Assembly: GCF_015706575.1 (NCBI RefSeq)
Contig: NW_024037058.1
Span: forward strand, 6,449,806-6,513,805
Source: Patiria miniata
Taxonomy: Eukaryota > Echinodermata > Asteroidea > Valvatida > Asterinidae
DNA: 64,000 nt
Direction: 5' to 3'
Positions 1-11,583 of the stretch are shown piece after piece; position 1 is the first letter of the stretch, and every line of letters begins with the position of its first letter. The notes under the pieces were generated by a model. It had not been told where the DNA came from. It made no database searches and saw nothing but the letters and a program-made list of their open reading frames with translations. The position numbers were made by a program, and so were the translations under genes.

Positions 1-334
1 AGCGTTGGAAAAAAACTGGCTTTTTTTCAAATACTGCCCCCAATTGACCATCGCACTTGTTTGCAATCGATTACAAACCTATGAATGGGTACGAGCCAGC
101 TAGACTGGTTCCCTGACCTTACAATTCCCCAATGTATGTAAACTGCTCTGTTTCTTCTTATATGGAGTCAGGGAACCAGACTACAGGAAAATGATTGTTT
201 TTCTTGGTTTTTATAGCATTTTCGAACCCAAAACCTCAAAAAAGTCAGTGTAACTATATTTGCTATATATTTCCAACCCCCCAATTCCATCCATTTCTGA
301 AAATTACAGTAAAAGCAAATGATGTATATTCCCT
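1..334. mobile_element. TTAA-flanked MITE, right part, cut by window edge
   Basis: The sequence is almost the same as 63612-63949 and more distantly resembles 8830-9175. It ends in ATTCCCT followed by TTAA (335-338), the terminal pattern seen in the complete copy near the right edge. Sequence after the TTAA matches the uninterrupted paralogs near 32250 and 60390, which shows that the element landed in a TTAA target. The left end lies outside the window. No coding capacity is seen. Confidence 0.7.
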
Positions 335-338
335 TTAA

Positions 339-1181
339 TTTGTTTTAATAATTTTTAAAATACTACAATAGAAGATGCATTTGGAACATTCTATGAATTT
401 GGGGTCCACTTTTTCCTGTCCCTATACGTCTGACATGTACGATTTTGTAATTGAAGATGCACTCCTTTGTGTGTGTACTCTTTCCTCCAAGAATGCTTTT
501 GTGAATCAAATGACCTACTCAACAAATATTAATTAGTTTGAAGTCATTTTTAATGGCACTTGAATGGCAAATGATAAATTTGACTGGAAAAATGTCAGCC
601 TTTGGATCTTAATTGTATAGAATGACCTACTTGTGTGAGGTTCCATATCATTACAATATAAGTTTAGTTTATTCCATAAAGGATTGAGGCTTTTGCTTCT
701 TTGAATAAGTATTGGTTTGCTAAATGCTGATAGACCAAGTAGTCTAAATGAACTTGAAGCAATGAGCATTTGCTTTAATTACAGAATATCTCTCCAAGAG
801 AATCATGACAACAAAGGCATTTCAGCAAAGATCCAAAGTCTGTTATTTTACTAATCAGCATCTCACATACATTTCAGCTGCATTTTTCACAGGGCATGTG
901 TGACTCCTAGGGTTATTTGCATACATACATTGTAATGGGGGCTGCCTATTTTACACCGATGATGCGACTCAAAAAGAAATGTTTAAAGTAAATATTTGTT
1001 TACATTACACACGTAAAACAGTTAACAAGACACCTGACATCTAACAAGAGGAAGCCCCTGGATGCCAGGGCCGACATAGTATGGTTGCTGAGGGCGCAGT
1101 CAAGTTCCCCCTGCAACTATAGATAAATCATCAATATCACACACTCTATGGGAGTGAAACGTACGTGATCTGGAACTTTCT
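339..1181. repeat. Segmental-duplication block Q/R, non-coding
   Basis: No gene is seen. The part from about 350 to 985 recurs at 32628-32860 plus 38140-38520 (split there by the LTR element), 47090-47420, 50850-51000 and 60750-60860. The part from 985 onward recurs at 39280-39446. Short open frames here are not preserved between copies. Confidence 0.7.
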
Positions 1182-1189
1182 AAAGGTAC

Positions 1190-1341
1190 CAGCAGCGATG
1201 CTAGGGTTAAGCTTCTAGGGGGCAGCTGGTGGGGTTTTATTTTTTTTGGGGGGGGGGGCACTTAAGGTAACGTATACATTTGTTTGTGCAATTAAACATT
1301 TCAAGGGGGGGGGGGACACATGCCCCATAGTTACACCACTG
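1190..1341. mobile_element. hAT-like MITE (152 bp)
   Basis: The ends are imperfect inverted repeats (left CAGCAGCGATGCTAGGG, right CCCCATAGTTACACCACTG). They are flanked by 8-bp direct repeats AAAGGTAC (1182-1189) and AAAAGTAC (1342-1349). CAG-type termini with 8-bp target duplications are the hAT signature. The interior holds long G runs. The same insertion, with the same flanks, is at 39455-39619. Confidence 0.75.
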
Positions 1342-1349
1342 AAAAGTAC

Positions 1350-2117
1350 ACAGAAAATGAAATTCAAACGTCACACCAGGTGTAACAGTCACTTACACAG
1401 TTACAATTAATACTAGTTATGAACAAAACAAAAAAGATTTGAATGGTATGAACTGTCTTTAATTGCCGAATGTTGAAGTCCACTATTTTTTTAATGAATT
1501 GAAATACAAAATGGTTTAGTAAGAGTGAAGCCTTAACACTAGTCTGAGTATCACCCATTGTATCACCCTCTCTGTCTCTGGTCCAATGTCTGATATATCT
1601 ACACATGCAAATTTATGCGACCCCAAGTGCCAGTTAATCGGAGTCGACATGATGTCATTTCATTCCGAAATCTGGACTAAGCTGTTGATTCGGCAATTTT
1701 GATGCCATGGAACAACGGATAAAAATTACAGACTACCTCAGCACCCATCCCCCCACCTACAATTAAGAACAATTCACAATGCAGTAGACTTAACAGTCTA
1801 TTTAAAAGTTAAGTAATTTCTACAAATGAACTTACCTGTACATCGATGAATCTATTAGTACATTAGGGAATCTGTTCTTGTTTTTGCAGACACATTTCTT
1901 GGCTTCCTCACAGTTGACTGCCACTGACATTTCATATAGCACCTACATTTCAAAGTGAACAAATTGACAGAAAACACACATTACATTGCATTTTCTCTCT
2001 CGAGCTCGGACTTCAATTACGAATCAAGTTATCTTTGCCTGACTTAACCTTTGCATATTCATTCTTCAGATAGTAAAATGGACAACATAGCCATACACCA
2101 GTATGGTAGCAATATAG
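1350..2117. repeat. Segmental-duplication block R, non-coding
   Basis: This continues block R. About 1350-1800 matches 39628-40010, with the same order and the shared phrase GTATCACCC. No gene or reliable exon is seen. From about 1800 to 2100 there is unique AT-rich DNA. Confidence 0.6.
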
Positions 2118-2265
2118 AACCGAGTCTGTGACTCGGACTTGAGTGTGACTTGCGCTGCAAAATTACAATGGATGATGACTCAAACTCGGCTCTCATGACT
2201 CAACTCATGACTCAGACTTGACATCGGGGACATGTCACTGGTGAGTCACATTTCACGGACTCAAC
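2118..2265. repeat. Degenerate GACTC / ACTTG simple repeat
   Basis: Short words such as GACTCGGACTTGAG, ATGACTCAA and ATGACTCAG recur irregularly over about 150 bases. It looks like a decayed pentanucleotide-type repeat. No coding function is seen. Confidence 0.5.
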
Positions 2266-2455
2266 GAAACATGTTTGGCAAAACTGTCTGGTAATAAATT
2301 AAGCTATTGCTGATGGAGTGCAAAATTTGGTTTGTTCCAAACCACCCCTTCACGAAATGTTTGAACCCAACTCTGTGGCGCGCTCTTGGAAACAATACGC
2401 GCAACGCTCAACGCGCACACCAGCATGCATTTGCACACAAATACCGCGCCGTGGA

Positions 2456-2501
2456 TATAGTACTTTGGTTGCTAATGGTATAGTACTTTGGTTGCTACGG
2501 G
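2456..2501 (+). repeat. Two-copy 23-bp tandem repeat
   Basis: Two adjacent 23-bp units begin with TATAGTACTTTGGTTGCTA and are followed by a partial third unit. They sit in sequence specific to this copy of the duplicated region. Confidence 0.7.
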
Positions 2502-2659
2502 TATAGTATTTTAGAGATAGCAAAAAATAGGAAGTACCGTGTGACCCGCTCTCGGCCAATTAAGATACAGAATCTGTGGGTGAGGTGTTATCAAAAGAAA
2601 TATCCAAATGAAAATAGCCCGACCAGCCTTAATATACGAGCAGTAATCTGATTTGAAGG

Positions 2660-3183
2660 CTCCTTGCCCTGGGCATTTAAGAAAATTTGATATTTTGTTT
2701 TCCTGACAAATTCCAATTTTGTCTTTTGTATTCTTCCTCCCACACTGCCCCCCCCCCAAAAAAAACACCTTTTATTTTGCATCTGTAACCCTCCTCGGAA
2801 AAGTTTTACTTTGGATTACTTTGGTAGCTCTCATAATAGAAAAATAAAATATACATTCTTCCATCCTCTCATGAACCCGAATCACCATTGGGCGACAAAT
2901 AATTGAAAAATATAATATATAATTAATAACAAAATGAGCCAAACTTTATTCAAAAGTGAACAAAAAAAAATGCTGTACATTTTTTTTCAGGCTGAAATAT
3001 GAAAATCACCAGGGCTGTTTAGTCCCAAAATAGCATTGGTGACGTCTGATTCCATTTTTGTGGGCTGGGGCACCAGGGTCATGGAAACACTGACTGCCAT
3101 TTGCACAGGAACCTGCATTGATGTGAGCAGAGAGTACCCGGTACAGTACATGTACATGTATATACATGGACTCCAATAGCTTC
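2660..3183 (+). promoter_or_regulatory. Duplicated upstream block of the TRIM-A promoter
   Basis: This stretch is repeated at 43190-43736 and in part at 62340-62532. In each place it directly precedes the TATA-like start region. Preserved words include CACCAGGGCTG, AAAATAGCATT and GGGTCATGGAAACACTGACTG. Its preservation next to each start region suggests proximal control sequence. That is inference; it may simply be carried along by duplication. Confidence 0.45.
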
Positions 3184-3351
3184 TAAAAATAGAACTAGGA
3201 ATTTACGCACTATGTGCAATCATATGCATTCATGAACATGTACAGTGTATTGTATACACATCAAAGTTGTAAATTGCCTATGTTGTGCGCCATCTTCCAG
3301 AAGGATAGTTTCAAATCTTCTTCTAAAACTAACAAAAAGACTTCAATTCAG
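3184..3351 (+). promoter_or_regulatory. TRIM-A TATA-like box and non-coding first exon
   Basis: TAAAAATAG at 3184-3192 is followed by GGAATTTACGCAC, then a segment ending in AATTCAG just before GTAAGATAC, a good splice donor with its GT at 3352. The same order (TATA-like word, GGGAATTTACG, CCATCTT or CATCTTT, donor) is seen at 62533-62694 and, without a clear donor, at 43737 onward. TRIM-A has an acceptor at 4820-4821, so a 5'-UTR intron of 1.47 kb (3352-4821) is proposed. The start point itself is not visible in sequence. Confidence 0.55.
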
Positions 3352-3571
3352 GTAAGATACTTGATGTTGTACTGTGGTTGTACCCATCTTACATGGCATT
3401 TGTCAAGAATCTTGGAATAATTGCCAGTACCGGTATGTGCAGCATTGGTCTTACAAGAGGGAGTAGTCAATGCTCAAATACAATACTCTTGACAAAAATG
3501 TCCCTGTTTAGTCTACTGGCTTGAGAGGACTTAACATATCCTTGATCCTTCATTTGAACCTCAAATAAAAG

Positions 3572-3700
3572 TTGAACAAAGAACTTGATCAAGTGGGGTT
3601 TGAACCTATCATCTGCAGATTACTTGTATAACACTCAACTGAGCTATTCCGGACCAGCCCTATGTTGGCGGTTCCCCAGTTTGACATTGTCTTTGTTCAA
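3572..3700 (-). repeat. tRNA-derived SINE-like repeat in TRIM-A 5' intron
   Basis: On the minus strand an A-box-like TAGCTCAGTTGAGTG (3632-3646) and a B-box-like GGTTCAAACCCC (3595-3606) are spaced as in a tRNA. The unit is bracketed by TTGAACAAAG and CTTTGTTCAA, which are inverse complements. A second copy lies at 62895-63023 inside the same duplicated surroundings, so this insertion is older than that duplication. It lacks a clean cloverleaf and is not a tRNA gene. Confidence 0.6.
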
Positions 3701-4819
3701 GGGGCACTAGACAGAAGCTGTGAATGTGTTTATGCCATGCAGCTGGGGATCATGCCCAAAGTCACGTTAGCACTGCTTTTTTGGTGTTTTTCTTATCTGT
3801 TTCTTCCCCTATAAATGCTTTATCGTGATTTTCCTCAATGCATTGTATTTTGGTTGTGGCTGACTAGATATAAATGTAAAATATTGTATTCAATGGAACC
3901 AAAAAAGGGGGAGGGCGGGCCATGCACCTCAGTCAGCCCGCGCTCCCTTAATGCAACACAAAATTGGGGGTGGGGGGGGGGGAGATTAAAAACTACAATT
4001 AGCTTCCCCTCCAGAGAGTGGGACTGCCCAAAAGCCTCCCTGTACATTGGAGCTCATCATGTCAATGCTTTGAATTAATAAAATATAAGCCTAAGCAAAA
4101 AGCATTTTACATCATTTTTTTTCTAATACAGTAGTAACTAAGAGTAGCTCAATATATTTTTTGTTGTTGGGTGGGGGGGGGGGGTTTAAAGAGAGGGGCC
4201 GTCCAATTGCAAGTGCCTCTCTGCACATTGGAGTTATGTCAATCAACTGAATTAATTACACATTACAATTCATCACCGTTTGCATGAAGAGCCACAGATG
4301 TCAAAAATTACAATTTTTTCGATTTTCATTTTTTTCACTAGTTTGTTTTAAAACATTGTACTTAACCAATGTGACATGTTTGTATAAGCAAAACATCATT
4401 AATTTCCAAGTTACATTAATGTTGCAAGGGGCAGAACTTAATAAATGCATTTTGCATTTTCATGAAGAGCCAAATTTTGGCCCCTTGAATGCGTACAAAA
4501 CCTATTGCACTGATAGGTATAAAGATGGGTTAACTGAGACTTTCATTTTCACAAAGAGCCACACATCTTCACTAATTAATTTTCACTAATTAACAACTGT
4601 TTTACAAACTGAGTTCACATAAAAATTAAGCTTTCATAGAATCATATGTTGTATTTTGTGAATATCTCGAAAACACACTGTCTTGGCTCGATCTTCGTAA
4701 ACACGGTGATGAATTGATACCCATGAACTGAGGAAACAAAACATGTTGACATCGTTGGAGATGATTAATATAATCATTTTATATATTAAAGTCAACCTTT
4801 GACACTTTTATTCATTCTT
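3701..4819. other. TRIM-A intron remainder, non-coding
   Basis: AT-rich sequence with poly-G runs near 3970 and 4170 and three loose repeats of a GAAGAGCCACA-like word (about 4287, 4463 and 4553). No exon or element ends are recognised. Confidence 0.5.
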
Positions 4820-4855
4820 AGGTTCAACACAAAACTTGATTTTCAAGAAGTCAAG

Positions 4856-6832
4856 ATGGCATCTAGTGTTACAGCTCAATCAGTGTTGGAGAAGACTAGT
4901 GTGGATCATCTGGAATGCTCCATCTGCACCAACCGTTTCAGGCAGCCCAAACTGCTGGACTGTTTGCATAGTTTTTGCCTGCAATGCCTCCACGATCTGA
5001 GACAGAGCCAACATTCTAGTGGTACTGGTACAAAGCTGACATGTCCTTTGTGCAGACGTGAAACCATGTTGAAAGGGTCTGGGATTGCTGATCTCCCTAA
5101 TAACTTTGCCTTCAGTGCCATGGTGGAGGAAGTTACAATGCAGGAAAAGCTACTGGAAGGTCAAGGGTCAGACATCAAATGTCAAGCCTGTGATGAGGAG
5201 AATCAGGCTATTTCAAGATGCATGGACTGTGATCATTTCCTCTGCCAAGAATGTCAAAAGGCACATGGACGAATGAATTTGATGATGAAATCTCACAAAA
5301 TCTACACACTGGCTCAACTTCGATCAGGAGAGATTGTCTACAAGAGTAAACTAAGAGAAGAAGTTCCCAAATGTGACGAGCATCCAGATCAGAATCTCAA
5401 TGTCTACTGCAACTCATGTGAGCAAGTCTTATGCACAACTTGCTCTGTACTTGATCATGCAAAACACTCACTCACTGGATTACCTGAGGCAGTAGAGAAA
5501 TGTAAGAAGGAGGTCACAGAAATGGTCCAAAACAGTGAGAGGAGAAAAACAGAATTGAGCACCACCATTGAAGAGATGTTAAAATCTCGCAAGGATCTGG
5601 ACACCATGTTTGCCAACACTCAAAAGAAAATCTCCAAAAAGGCTCAACAGGAGATTACAAAGCTCAAACAGGAGGTTGCAAAGATCAAAAAGGAAGAACA
5701 GAAATTGTTGAAAGAGACCAGCACGATTTATAAAGACAAACTCAAAGCTTTTGAAGCTGTTCAAGCAATCAACAGGAAAGAGTTGACACAGACAGAGCAC
5801 AAGCTGGAGGAGGTGAACCAACTCATGAATCAAGCAAGTTGCTATGAGATTCTTGAACTTCAGCAGAAGCTCTTGCATAACCTCAGTGAATTGACAGGGA
5901 AACAGCCACAACAAGTTCCTGACAAGTTGACCTTCATGGATTTTGAAGATGGTGACAGGTCACTTGGGAGACTCATTCTGGAGGAAGAGCCACAGGCTGC
6001 AGAAAAGCCAATGCCAAGACCTCCAAGATCATGTGTGAAGGAGAAATGGGAACTGAAGAGTGAAGCCATGAACATTGGAGTAACACATACATATATATCA
6101 CATGTTGCAGCACTCTCTAACAATAAAATACTTGTACTATCTAAAAATTATTCTGGAAACAGTGGTGTACTATTAACAGCTTCAATTCCCAATAGTCACC
6201 AGGAACAATTGCCTATCCCACAAATCAATGGCCTCACTGATGATGTAAGGTGTATTGCAGTGAGGAAGGATGGCAAACTCCTTGCTCTAGATGGTCGAGT
6301 AGTCAAGGTCTTCAACAAGCAACATCAGCTCCTCCATCAGTTCACACCAGGTAGAGGGTCAGACAGCCAACCAACATGCCTTGCAGTGGATGACTGTAAT
6401 CTGATAGCAGTGGGTTACAGAGACGAGGATGAGATATCTATAAACAACCCAGATGGATCCCTCATCAGGAGACTGCCTGCTCAAATGATTGAGGATTATC
6501 TAACAATGCATAATCACCACCTCATCTACACAAATTGGCCTAAGGAAAGATTGGTATGTGTAGGCTTTTATGGTGCCAGTCTATTCTCAGTAGACATGAC
6601 CAGGAACATGCAGGGGGGTTGCCCTACTGGTGTGAGCTGTGACAGTGATGACAGCATCTATGTTGCTGTGGGCAGATATCAAACAGGTGATATTCTGCAT
6701 TACAGTCCTGATGGCAAGTACATTGGATGTGTGATCAAGGGATGTGGTTATCCACGTGGCATCACATTCACATCAAGTGGTGATCTGGTAGTGGCTGCAG
6801 GAGAGTCTGTACAGGTCTATCACCGAGTGTAA
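4856..6832 (+). CDS. TRIM-A: RING / B-box / coiled-coil / propeller protein
   Basis: Predicted E3 ubiquitin ligase of the TRIM family, 658 residues, one coding exon. The ATG at 4856 has a strong context (AAG before, G after) and lies 34 bases after the acceptor AG at 4820-4821; the frame stays open upstream to 4799 only because that stretch is UTR and intron. RING zinc ligands are C21, C24, C36, H38, C41, C44, C63 and C66. B-box 1 spans about 109-147 and B-box 2 about 173-204, followed by a long coiled coil (about 207-385). The acidic linker ends in RSCVKEKWELK and a C-terminal NHL-like beta-propeller fills about 420-658. Compared with TRIM-C and -D it has two extra residues in the RING loop, a shorter B-box 2 tail (DHAKHS) and about eight extra coiled-coil residues. 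Layout resembles vertebrate TRIM56 and the TRIM2/3/45/71 group without a filamin domain. Target unknown. Confidence 0.93.
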   Translation: MASSVTAQSVLEKTSVDHLECSICTNRFRQPKLLDCLHSFCLQCLHDLRQSQHSSGTGTKLTCPLCRRETMLKGSGIADLPNNFAFSAMVEEVTMQEKLLEGQGSDIKCQACDEENQAISRCMDCDHFLCQECQKAHGRMNLMMKSHKIYTLAQLRSGEIVYKSKLREEVPKCDEHPDQNLNVYCNSCEQVLCTTCSVLDHAKHSLTGLPEAVEKCKKEVTEMVQNSERRKTELSTTIEEMLKSRKDLDTMFANTQKKISKKAQQEITKLKQEVAKIKKEEQKLLKETSTIYKDKLKAFEAVQAINRKELTQTEHKLEEVNQLMNQASCYEILELQQKLLHNLSELTGKQPQQVPDKLTFMDFEDGDRSLGRLILEEEPQAAEKPMPRPPRSCVKEKWELKSEAMNIGVTHTYISHVAALSNNKILVLSKNYSGNSGVLLTASIPNSHQEQLPIPQINGLTDDVRCIAVRKDGKLLALDGRVVKVFNKQHQLLHQFTPGRGSDSQPTCLAVDDCNLIAVGYRDEDEISINNPDGSLIRRLPAQMIEDYLTMHNHHLIYTNWPKERLVCVGFYGASLFSVDMTRNMQGGCPTGVSCDSDDSIYVAVGRYQTGDILHYSPDGKYIGCVIKGCGYPRGITFTSSGDLVVAAGESVQVYHRV

Positions 6833-7321
6833 GGACAGAATAATTACACCAAGGGAATAGAAAAATAACCTTTCCTAAGAAAAAGTAACAAGAAATAGTG
6901 ATACTCATGCATGCTTTGTTCAAACTCAAATTCCCAGGGAGTTTATCCAAAATATTGAAAAACTCCTTTCACATCACTAAACAGAACTGAAATTGGGAAA
7001 TGTATAGGTATTCCCCTGCATATAAGCATACATTAAAAAAGTGGTGTGTTTATATAGTTGCTGATGAGTGAAGGATTCTGTGGTAATTACTTGGTTTGTA
7101 AAGCATTTCTTGGCTATAATACCATTTAGCACAGATTGTAATCATAACATCATAGACTGAAGTGACTAGTTGCGAGTTAGATAAAATCGTGGGCCCTAAT
7201 CTTGGAAGACAGGGCAAATCCTTGTACGTACATAATATTGTTATAACCATCTTGTTAACCATAATCTTGTTATAATTCACACCCCAGGTTTTTATAACAA
7301 GTAAAAATGATGATCTTACTC
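6833..7321. repeat. TRIM-A downstream block S
   Basis: From about 6890 this matches 47820-48060, sharing ATACTCATGCATGCTTTGTT and ATTCCCCTGCATAT. No gene is seen. No AATAAA lies close after the TRIM-A stop, so the poly(A) site is uncertain. Confidence 0.6.
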
Positions 7322-7329
7322 TATCTAAG

Positions 7330-7618
7330 CAGTGGTGCACTCAAGGGATGGGGAAGGCCTCGGGAGCTTGAGCCCCAACAGCCCCCCAGAGGTTGCCATT
7401 TTTTGGGGGGGAGGGGGCCCAATTTTTTTTTTAAGTCCCTCGATTTGACCTGTATGTGGCCTATTTTAGAGTAGTATAATAGGGGTGCAATTGGCGCCAC
7501 CAATGTAAAAATTGTCAGCCCCCCCCCAAAAAAGCTCCATTTTTTCTGCGGCCAAACACATTTGATAAAAACAAATGTGAGCTCCCCCCAAAAAAGCCAA
7601 ATCCTGGGTGTGCCACTG
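7330..7618. mobile_element. hAT-like MITE (289 bp)
   Basis: Termini CAGTGGTGCACTCAAGGG and CCTGGGTGTGCCACTG are imperfect inverted repeats. The flanks are exact 8-bp direct repeats TATCTAAG at 7322-7329 and 7619-7626. The interior has G, C and T runs and no coding frame of note. The perfect target duplication indicates a fairly recent, non-autonomous hAT insertion. Confidence 0.88.
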
Positions 7619-7626
7619 TATCTAAG

Positions 7627-8672
7627 GGGTAGGAACTTGAAGCTAGTTTGATGCAACTAAAAGCTTGGCAAATTTTGCTATTATACATCCAAACTTTGAT
7701 TTTATTACTTGAAACAGGTATATCTTTCAAAATTATTGAAACTGCAGATTTCTTAGATTTTTTTTCAAAATACTCGTTATCACTGGTTTTTGTACATAAT
7801 TCTCACAATTTATTTTGTACAAATGAAACAAGTCAAGCTCTTGTTGATTTGAATGCAAAAAATTGTGCAGCAAGGTATCCAATCAAAGCAAGCAGGGTCG
7901 AGTGGTGGAGATGAAAACCTGAAATGGTCAAAATGAAAACCTTTTAGTAGCAATTAACTTAAAATGTGTAAATACAATATTCCAGGACTCACTGGGAAGC
8001 AACCCAGTGTTTAAACAAATTTGGCTGAATCTTTGTATTCCTAGAGCTTCTCAACATCATTCTTTTGTTTGCTATCAAATTTCTACAAAAGAATAATCCT
8101 ATTTTTTTAAATTTAGTCCAAGAAAATGATGCCACTATCTTATCCAGTGAGAATTTAAGTTAGTTGCCTTAAAGTGATTGATTTCATAAACAAGTGCTAG
8201 TGCACATTAAGCTTGGGCCGTCTTATATGAAAGTCTTGCATGAAATCTATCAAAATGATCCCTGCCAGAGCAGAGATATACCTACAATCCCGGCCAATAG
8301 GTTGGGACACTTGGAAATAACCTTAGCCTCCAAGGGTCACCCACTCCCCCGCTCCCCCGCTCAATGTTGTTCATTCCAGCAGATGGAGCACACACCGCGC
8401 AATGAGAGACAGCATTGAGCGAAGGCCGGGGAGTTGGGGGCCCAGCGAGTTTAGGCCAGGATGGTAGATTGATGGCAATTTGTAATAAATACAGCACATA
8501 ATTATTTTGCCTCCATTTACAAACTTAACATAAACATCTTTCTAAACTGTTACAAACAATTTCTTTAAGTATTTAATTTGTTTTGTTTGCAATTTCATCA
8601 ATGTAAAATTTATATAGGTTATATTATAGTATTTATAGTATTATAAATTATAGGTTATATTTTGTAGGAAAC
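7627..8672. other. Non-coding spacer, block S continued
   Basis: Parts (about 7680-7870 and 8010-8180) resemble 48480-48600 and 49650-49800. The segment 8310-8460 is GC-rich with repeated CTCCCCCG words and has no match elsewhere in the window. About 8580-8665 is very AT-rich. No gene is seen. Confidence 0.5.
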
Positions 8673-8676
8673 CTAA

Positions 8677-9175
8677 AGGGAAAATACAACATTTGCAAAC
8701 ATCAAAAAATGAAATGATCAAATTACCACGAAATACCTTACTGACTTGTTTCAGTCCTTTAAAATCGTGGCTCCTGGTAGGCTGACATTTTCAAGAAAAA
8801 CTGTATTTTTCCAATGCTGGTCGGCTGACCAGCGTTGGAGAAAACTGGCATCTTTTCAAAAACTTTTCTTAATTTTTCATATTTAGTTATTTTGACTTTT
8901 CTTTGCAATTGATCAAGCACCTGTGAAGGGGTACAAGCCTGCTAGACTGCTTCTCTGACCTTACAATTCCCCAAAGTGTATTAATTGCTTCGTTTCATCT
9001 TAAGTGGGGTCAGGGAACCAGACTACAAGAACATGATAGGTTTTCTTGGTTTTTCCAGTATCTACAAGCTCAAAACATGAAACAAGTCAGTTTAACAATA
9101 TTTTATATAACATACTAATCCTCCAAATCCATTTATTTCTGAAAATTGCAGCAAAAGCAAATGTTGTACATTCCT
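8677..9175. mobile_element. TTAA-flanked MITE (499 bp), diverged copy
   Basis: The left end is AGGGAAAATACAACATTTGC and the right end is TACATTCCT followed by TTAA (9176-9179); the left TTAA has decayed to CTAA (8673-8676). The centre has an imperfect palindrome around CCAGCGTTGG. It is a paralog of 63431-63949. TTAA target sites are used by piggyBac and Kolobok elements, so the superfamily is not settled. Confidence 0.7.
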
Positions 9176-9179
9176 TTAA

Positions 9180-10504
9180 GGGCTTATTTTTATAATTTTT
9201 TCGGGGACAGACAGATCGACCGACCACCAAATGACATGTAGAAGCTAGCTCCTGCCAGAGCTTAATACAAAAAATTAAAAAATAAAAAAACTTTGTCAAA
9301 TTTGGTATAAAGCAACAACTTAGAATTGCCTTAGATTTAGCAATGTGCATCATAAGAAGTCAGTCATAATCTTATAATTTTATTCATATAATCTAAGTAA
9401 CAACTGGGATCCAAGGATAATTGAATTTTGACATGTGGCTAGGCCGATCAACAGGATATCAGTCTCCATTGACAGGGAAGTTTATATTGTTTATAGAGAG
9501 CCTATCAATGTAGCAAGAGAATACTCTAAAGCCTGATTATTGTGTACAGGATGTATTTATAGTTGCTCTCATTTTACAGGAGATTGTAATAAAAAAACCA
9601 TCTCAATGATTTATGAGGTTTTAGTTAAGACATGCCAATCTGAATAATTTCACAACATAGGCCTACAGGTTATAAATCTTCTTAGCAGAAACAATTTTTC
9701 ATTCAGAACCTTCAGAAGAGTTCACCATTTCAAACAGTGTGACAGACAATGGTCTTCATCAGTGCATATTGATTGTTTTTAAGAAATAATCATATTATCA
9801 CCTTATAAACTATAATGTACTAGTCATTGATCAGATTTTCATGATGAGAAATAAAAATGATTTTGTCTTCACATTATTTGTTATTTAGACTGACTAATCA
9901 TGTTTCCCCTTCATTCATGGAGCAAACGTGAATAAAATTAAATATCCAAAAAATTAATATCTGAAATGTGTAATGCTGGCCTAGTCTATGACATCAAATA
10001 ATTAATGAATGGTTAAATTTGTAGAAATAGGGGTGTAAACATTTTTCATGATTCAAATGTATTGGATTCGTTGGTGGCCATATGAACACAACTGGTGTAG
10101 TAAAATTATCAAAATACCTAGAATTTCAAATTATTTCTGTTGATTCTCATAGGATGTACAAGAAGTGAAGTTCATAATAATCAGCCAAATCAAAAACAAT
10201 AACTGTGTTTTTAAATCATGTTATTCAAGTCAGGTGGCATATGGTAGGTAATATCTGCTGATATTTTACTCCCTTTCTGGACATTCCTCAGGCCTACTGC
10301 TTTGAAAAATGCATGTTATCAGTATGGAATGCTGGATCACCAGAATTAAATCTCAATGAATGAATGTCAATTTGGAGTCATAAAACCCTTTATGGACACA
10401 ATCTCTGGAAAAATGCCCAACAGTGCTATATAGCAATTTCCGAGTTAATATGCCGGGAAACTGAATTTGAGGCAAAATGACATGTGTACTCTGTGCACAC
10501 AGTA
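9180..10504. repeat. Segmental-duplication block, non-coding
   Basis: About 9380-10080 matches 49905-50770 in the same orientation (for example TTTATAGAGAG and CTTCAGAAGAGTT in both). No gene is recognised. From 10080 to 10500 the sequence is unique. Confidence 0.6.
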
Positions 10505-11583
10505 AGTTGAATATTTTTGTAGGCTGACACCAAGAAACAATGCTCCTTTGGGAGAATCTGTTTTAACTTAACTCAATCATCACTCATATCTCTCATAAAC
10601 TTGATTTACCTTTCTTTAATAATAGACATATCTCCAGCGCCTTGAGTACCTAATAGTTGGTAGATACATGCGCTATATAAGACTCCATTATTATTATTAT
10701 TGTGATCTCATATCAGATTTCTGCATTGGAAACATTTGTGAACAGTATAAACACTATTTATGGTCTGCGAATAATCATGAAAATTGCTTTACAAATTGGA
10801 AAATAAATATGTATGTAAGATACCATACAATGCTGTATTTTTGTTTAAAGATTTCAAAATGGGACTGACAGGAATAACTAACTTATTATGTTCTATATGT
10901 TGTATTGTATTCTAGTGGGTGTCATGCATACATTTGCATGTATTCCCTTCGCTACATCAATTTCATACAAATGTACAAACATGTACATAGGCCTACAGTT
11001 CAACATATTACATACATGTATGTGTTAAATTCACATTTCCGCTTCAGTGTAACACAGTGACTGGAACAGGCCCTTGGTAAATCTATTTTTACCAGAAACT
11101 GGGCCTTTGAAAGGGTTTACAAAATAACAATACCTGTTGACTAGGCAATACAAGTTCAACTGTGTGACCTGTGATCCATTGCAGTCTGGTGTATTTATAG
11201 AATTGGGAATGTACAGGCAGTGAGCAATGCCACACCCTACAGACATTCAAGTCAATCCAGAGAGTGAGAATCCACCAAATAGTCCATCAGTTTCTTCATC
11301 AAACTGCCAAATTGATTGCAAAAATATCTTCTGACATCATTCAGGTATGTTTAGTTGAGAATAAGCTTGACAAATGTAACCACAATTGGCATAGGAAACT
11401 GTGCAGACATTTGACTACCAATTTGTACATCAGTTTTCCTTCTCTGATGCACCATGAGCAGTGTGTTAAACCAGTCTGAAGAAGTTCATGAAAGCACGCA
11501 ATGCAGAATCTTGAATTCATGCATATGAACCTACATGTACAAACCACGCTATCAATGGATAAGTCCTATTTTTCAGTTCATCA
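10505..11583 (+). repeat. 1.08-kb block U, duplicated on both sides of TRIM-B
   Basis: This segment reappears at 13012-13458 and resumes at 16632-17140, where a LINE interrupts it. The intact copy therefore gives the empty site: TTCCGCTTCAGT at 11037-11048 continues directly into GTAACACAGTG. The block carries a TATA-like box, first exon and splice donor. Confidence 0.88.
11192..11344 (+). promoter_or_regulatory. TRIM-B TATA box and non-coding first exon
   Basis: TATTTATAG (11192-11200) is followed by AATTGGGAATGTACAGG, which lines up with the TRIM-A start region. A likely first exon runs from roughly 11222 to CATCATTCAG at 11344, followed by the donor GTATGT (11345). With the acceptor at 12219-12220 this gives an 876-base 5'-UTR intron. 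Assignment to TRIM-B rests on position and on the pattern shared with TRIM-A. Confidence 0.55.

Noticed and set aside
4284-4589. 101-codon open frame before TRIM-A
   Set aside because: It lies in the predicted 5' intron, is AT-rich, and has no counterpart upstream of the other TRIM genes.
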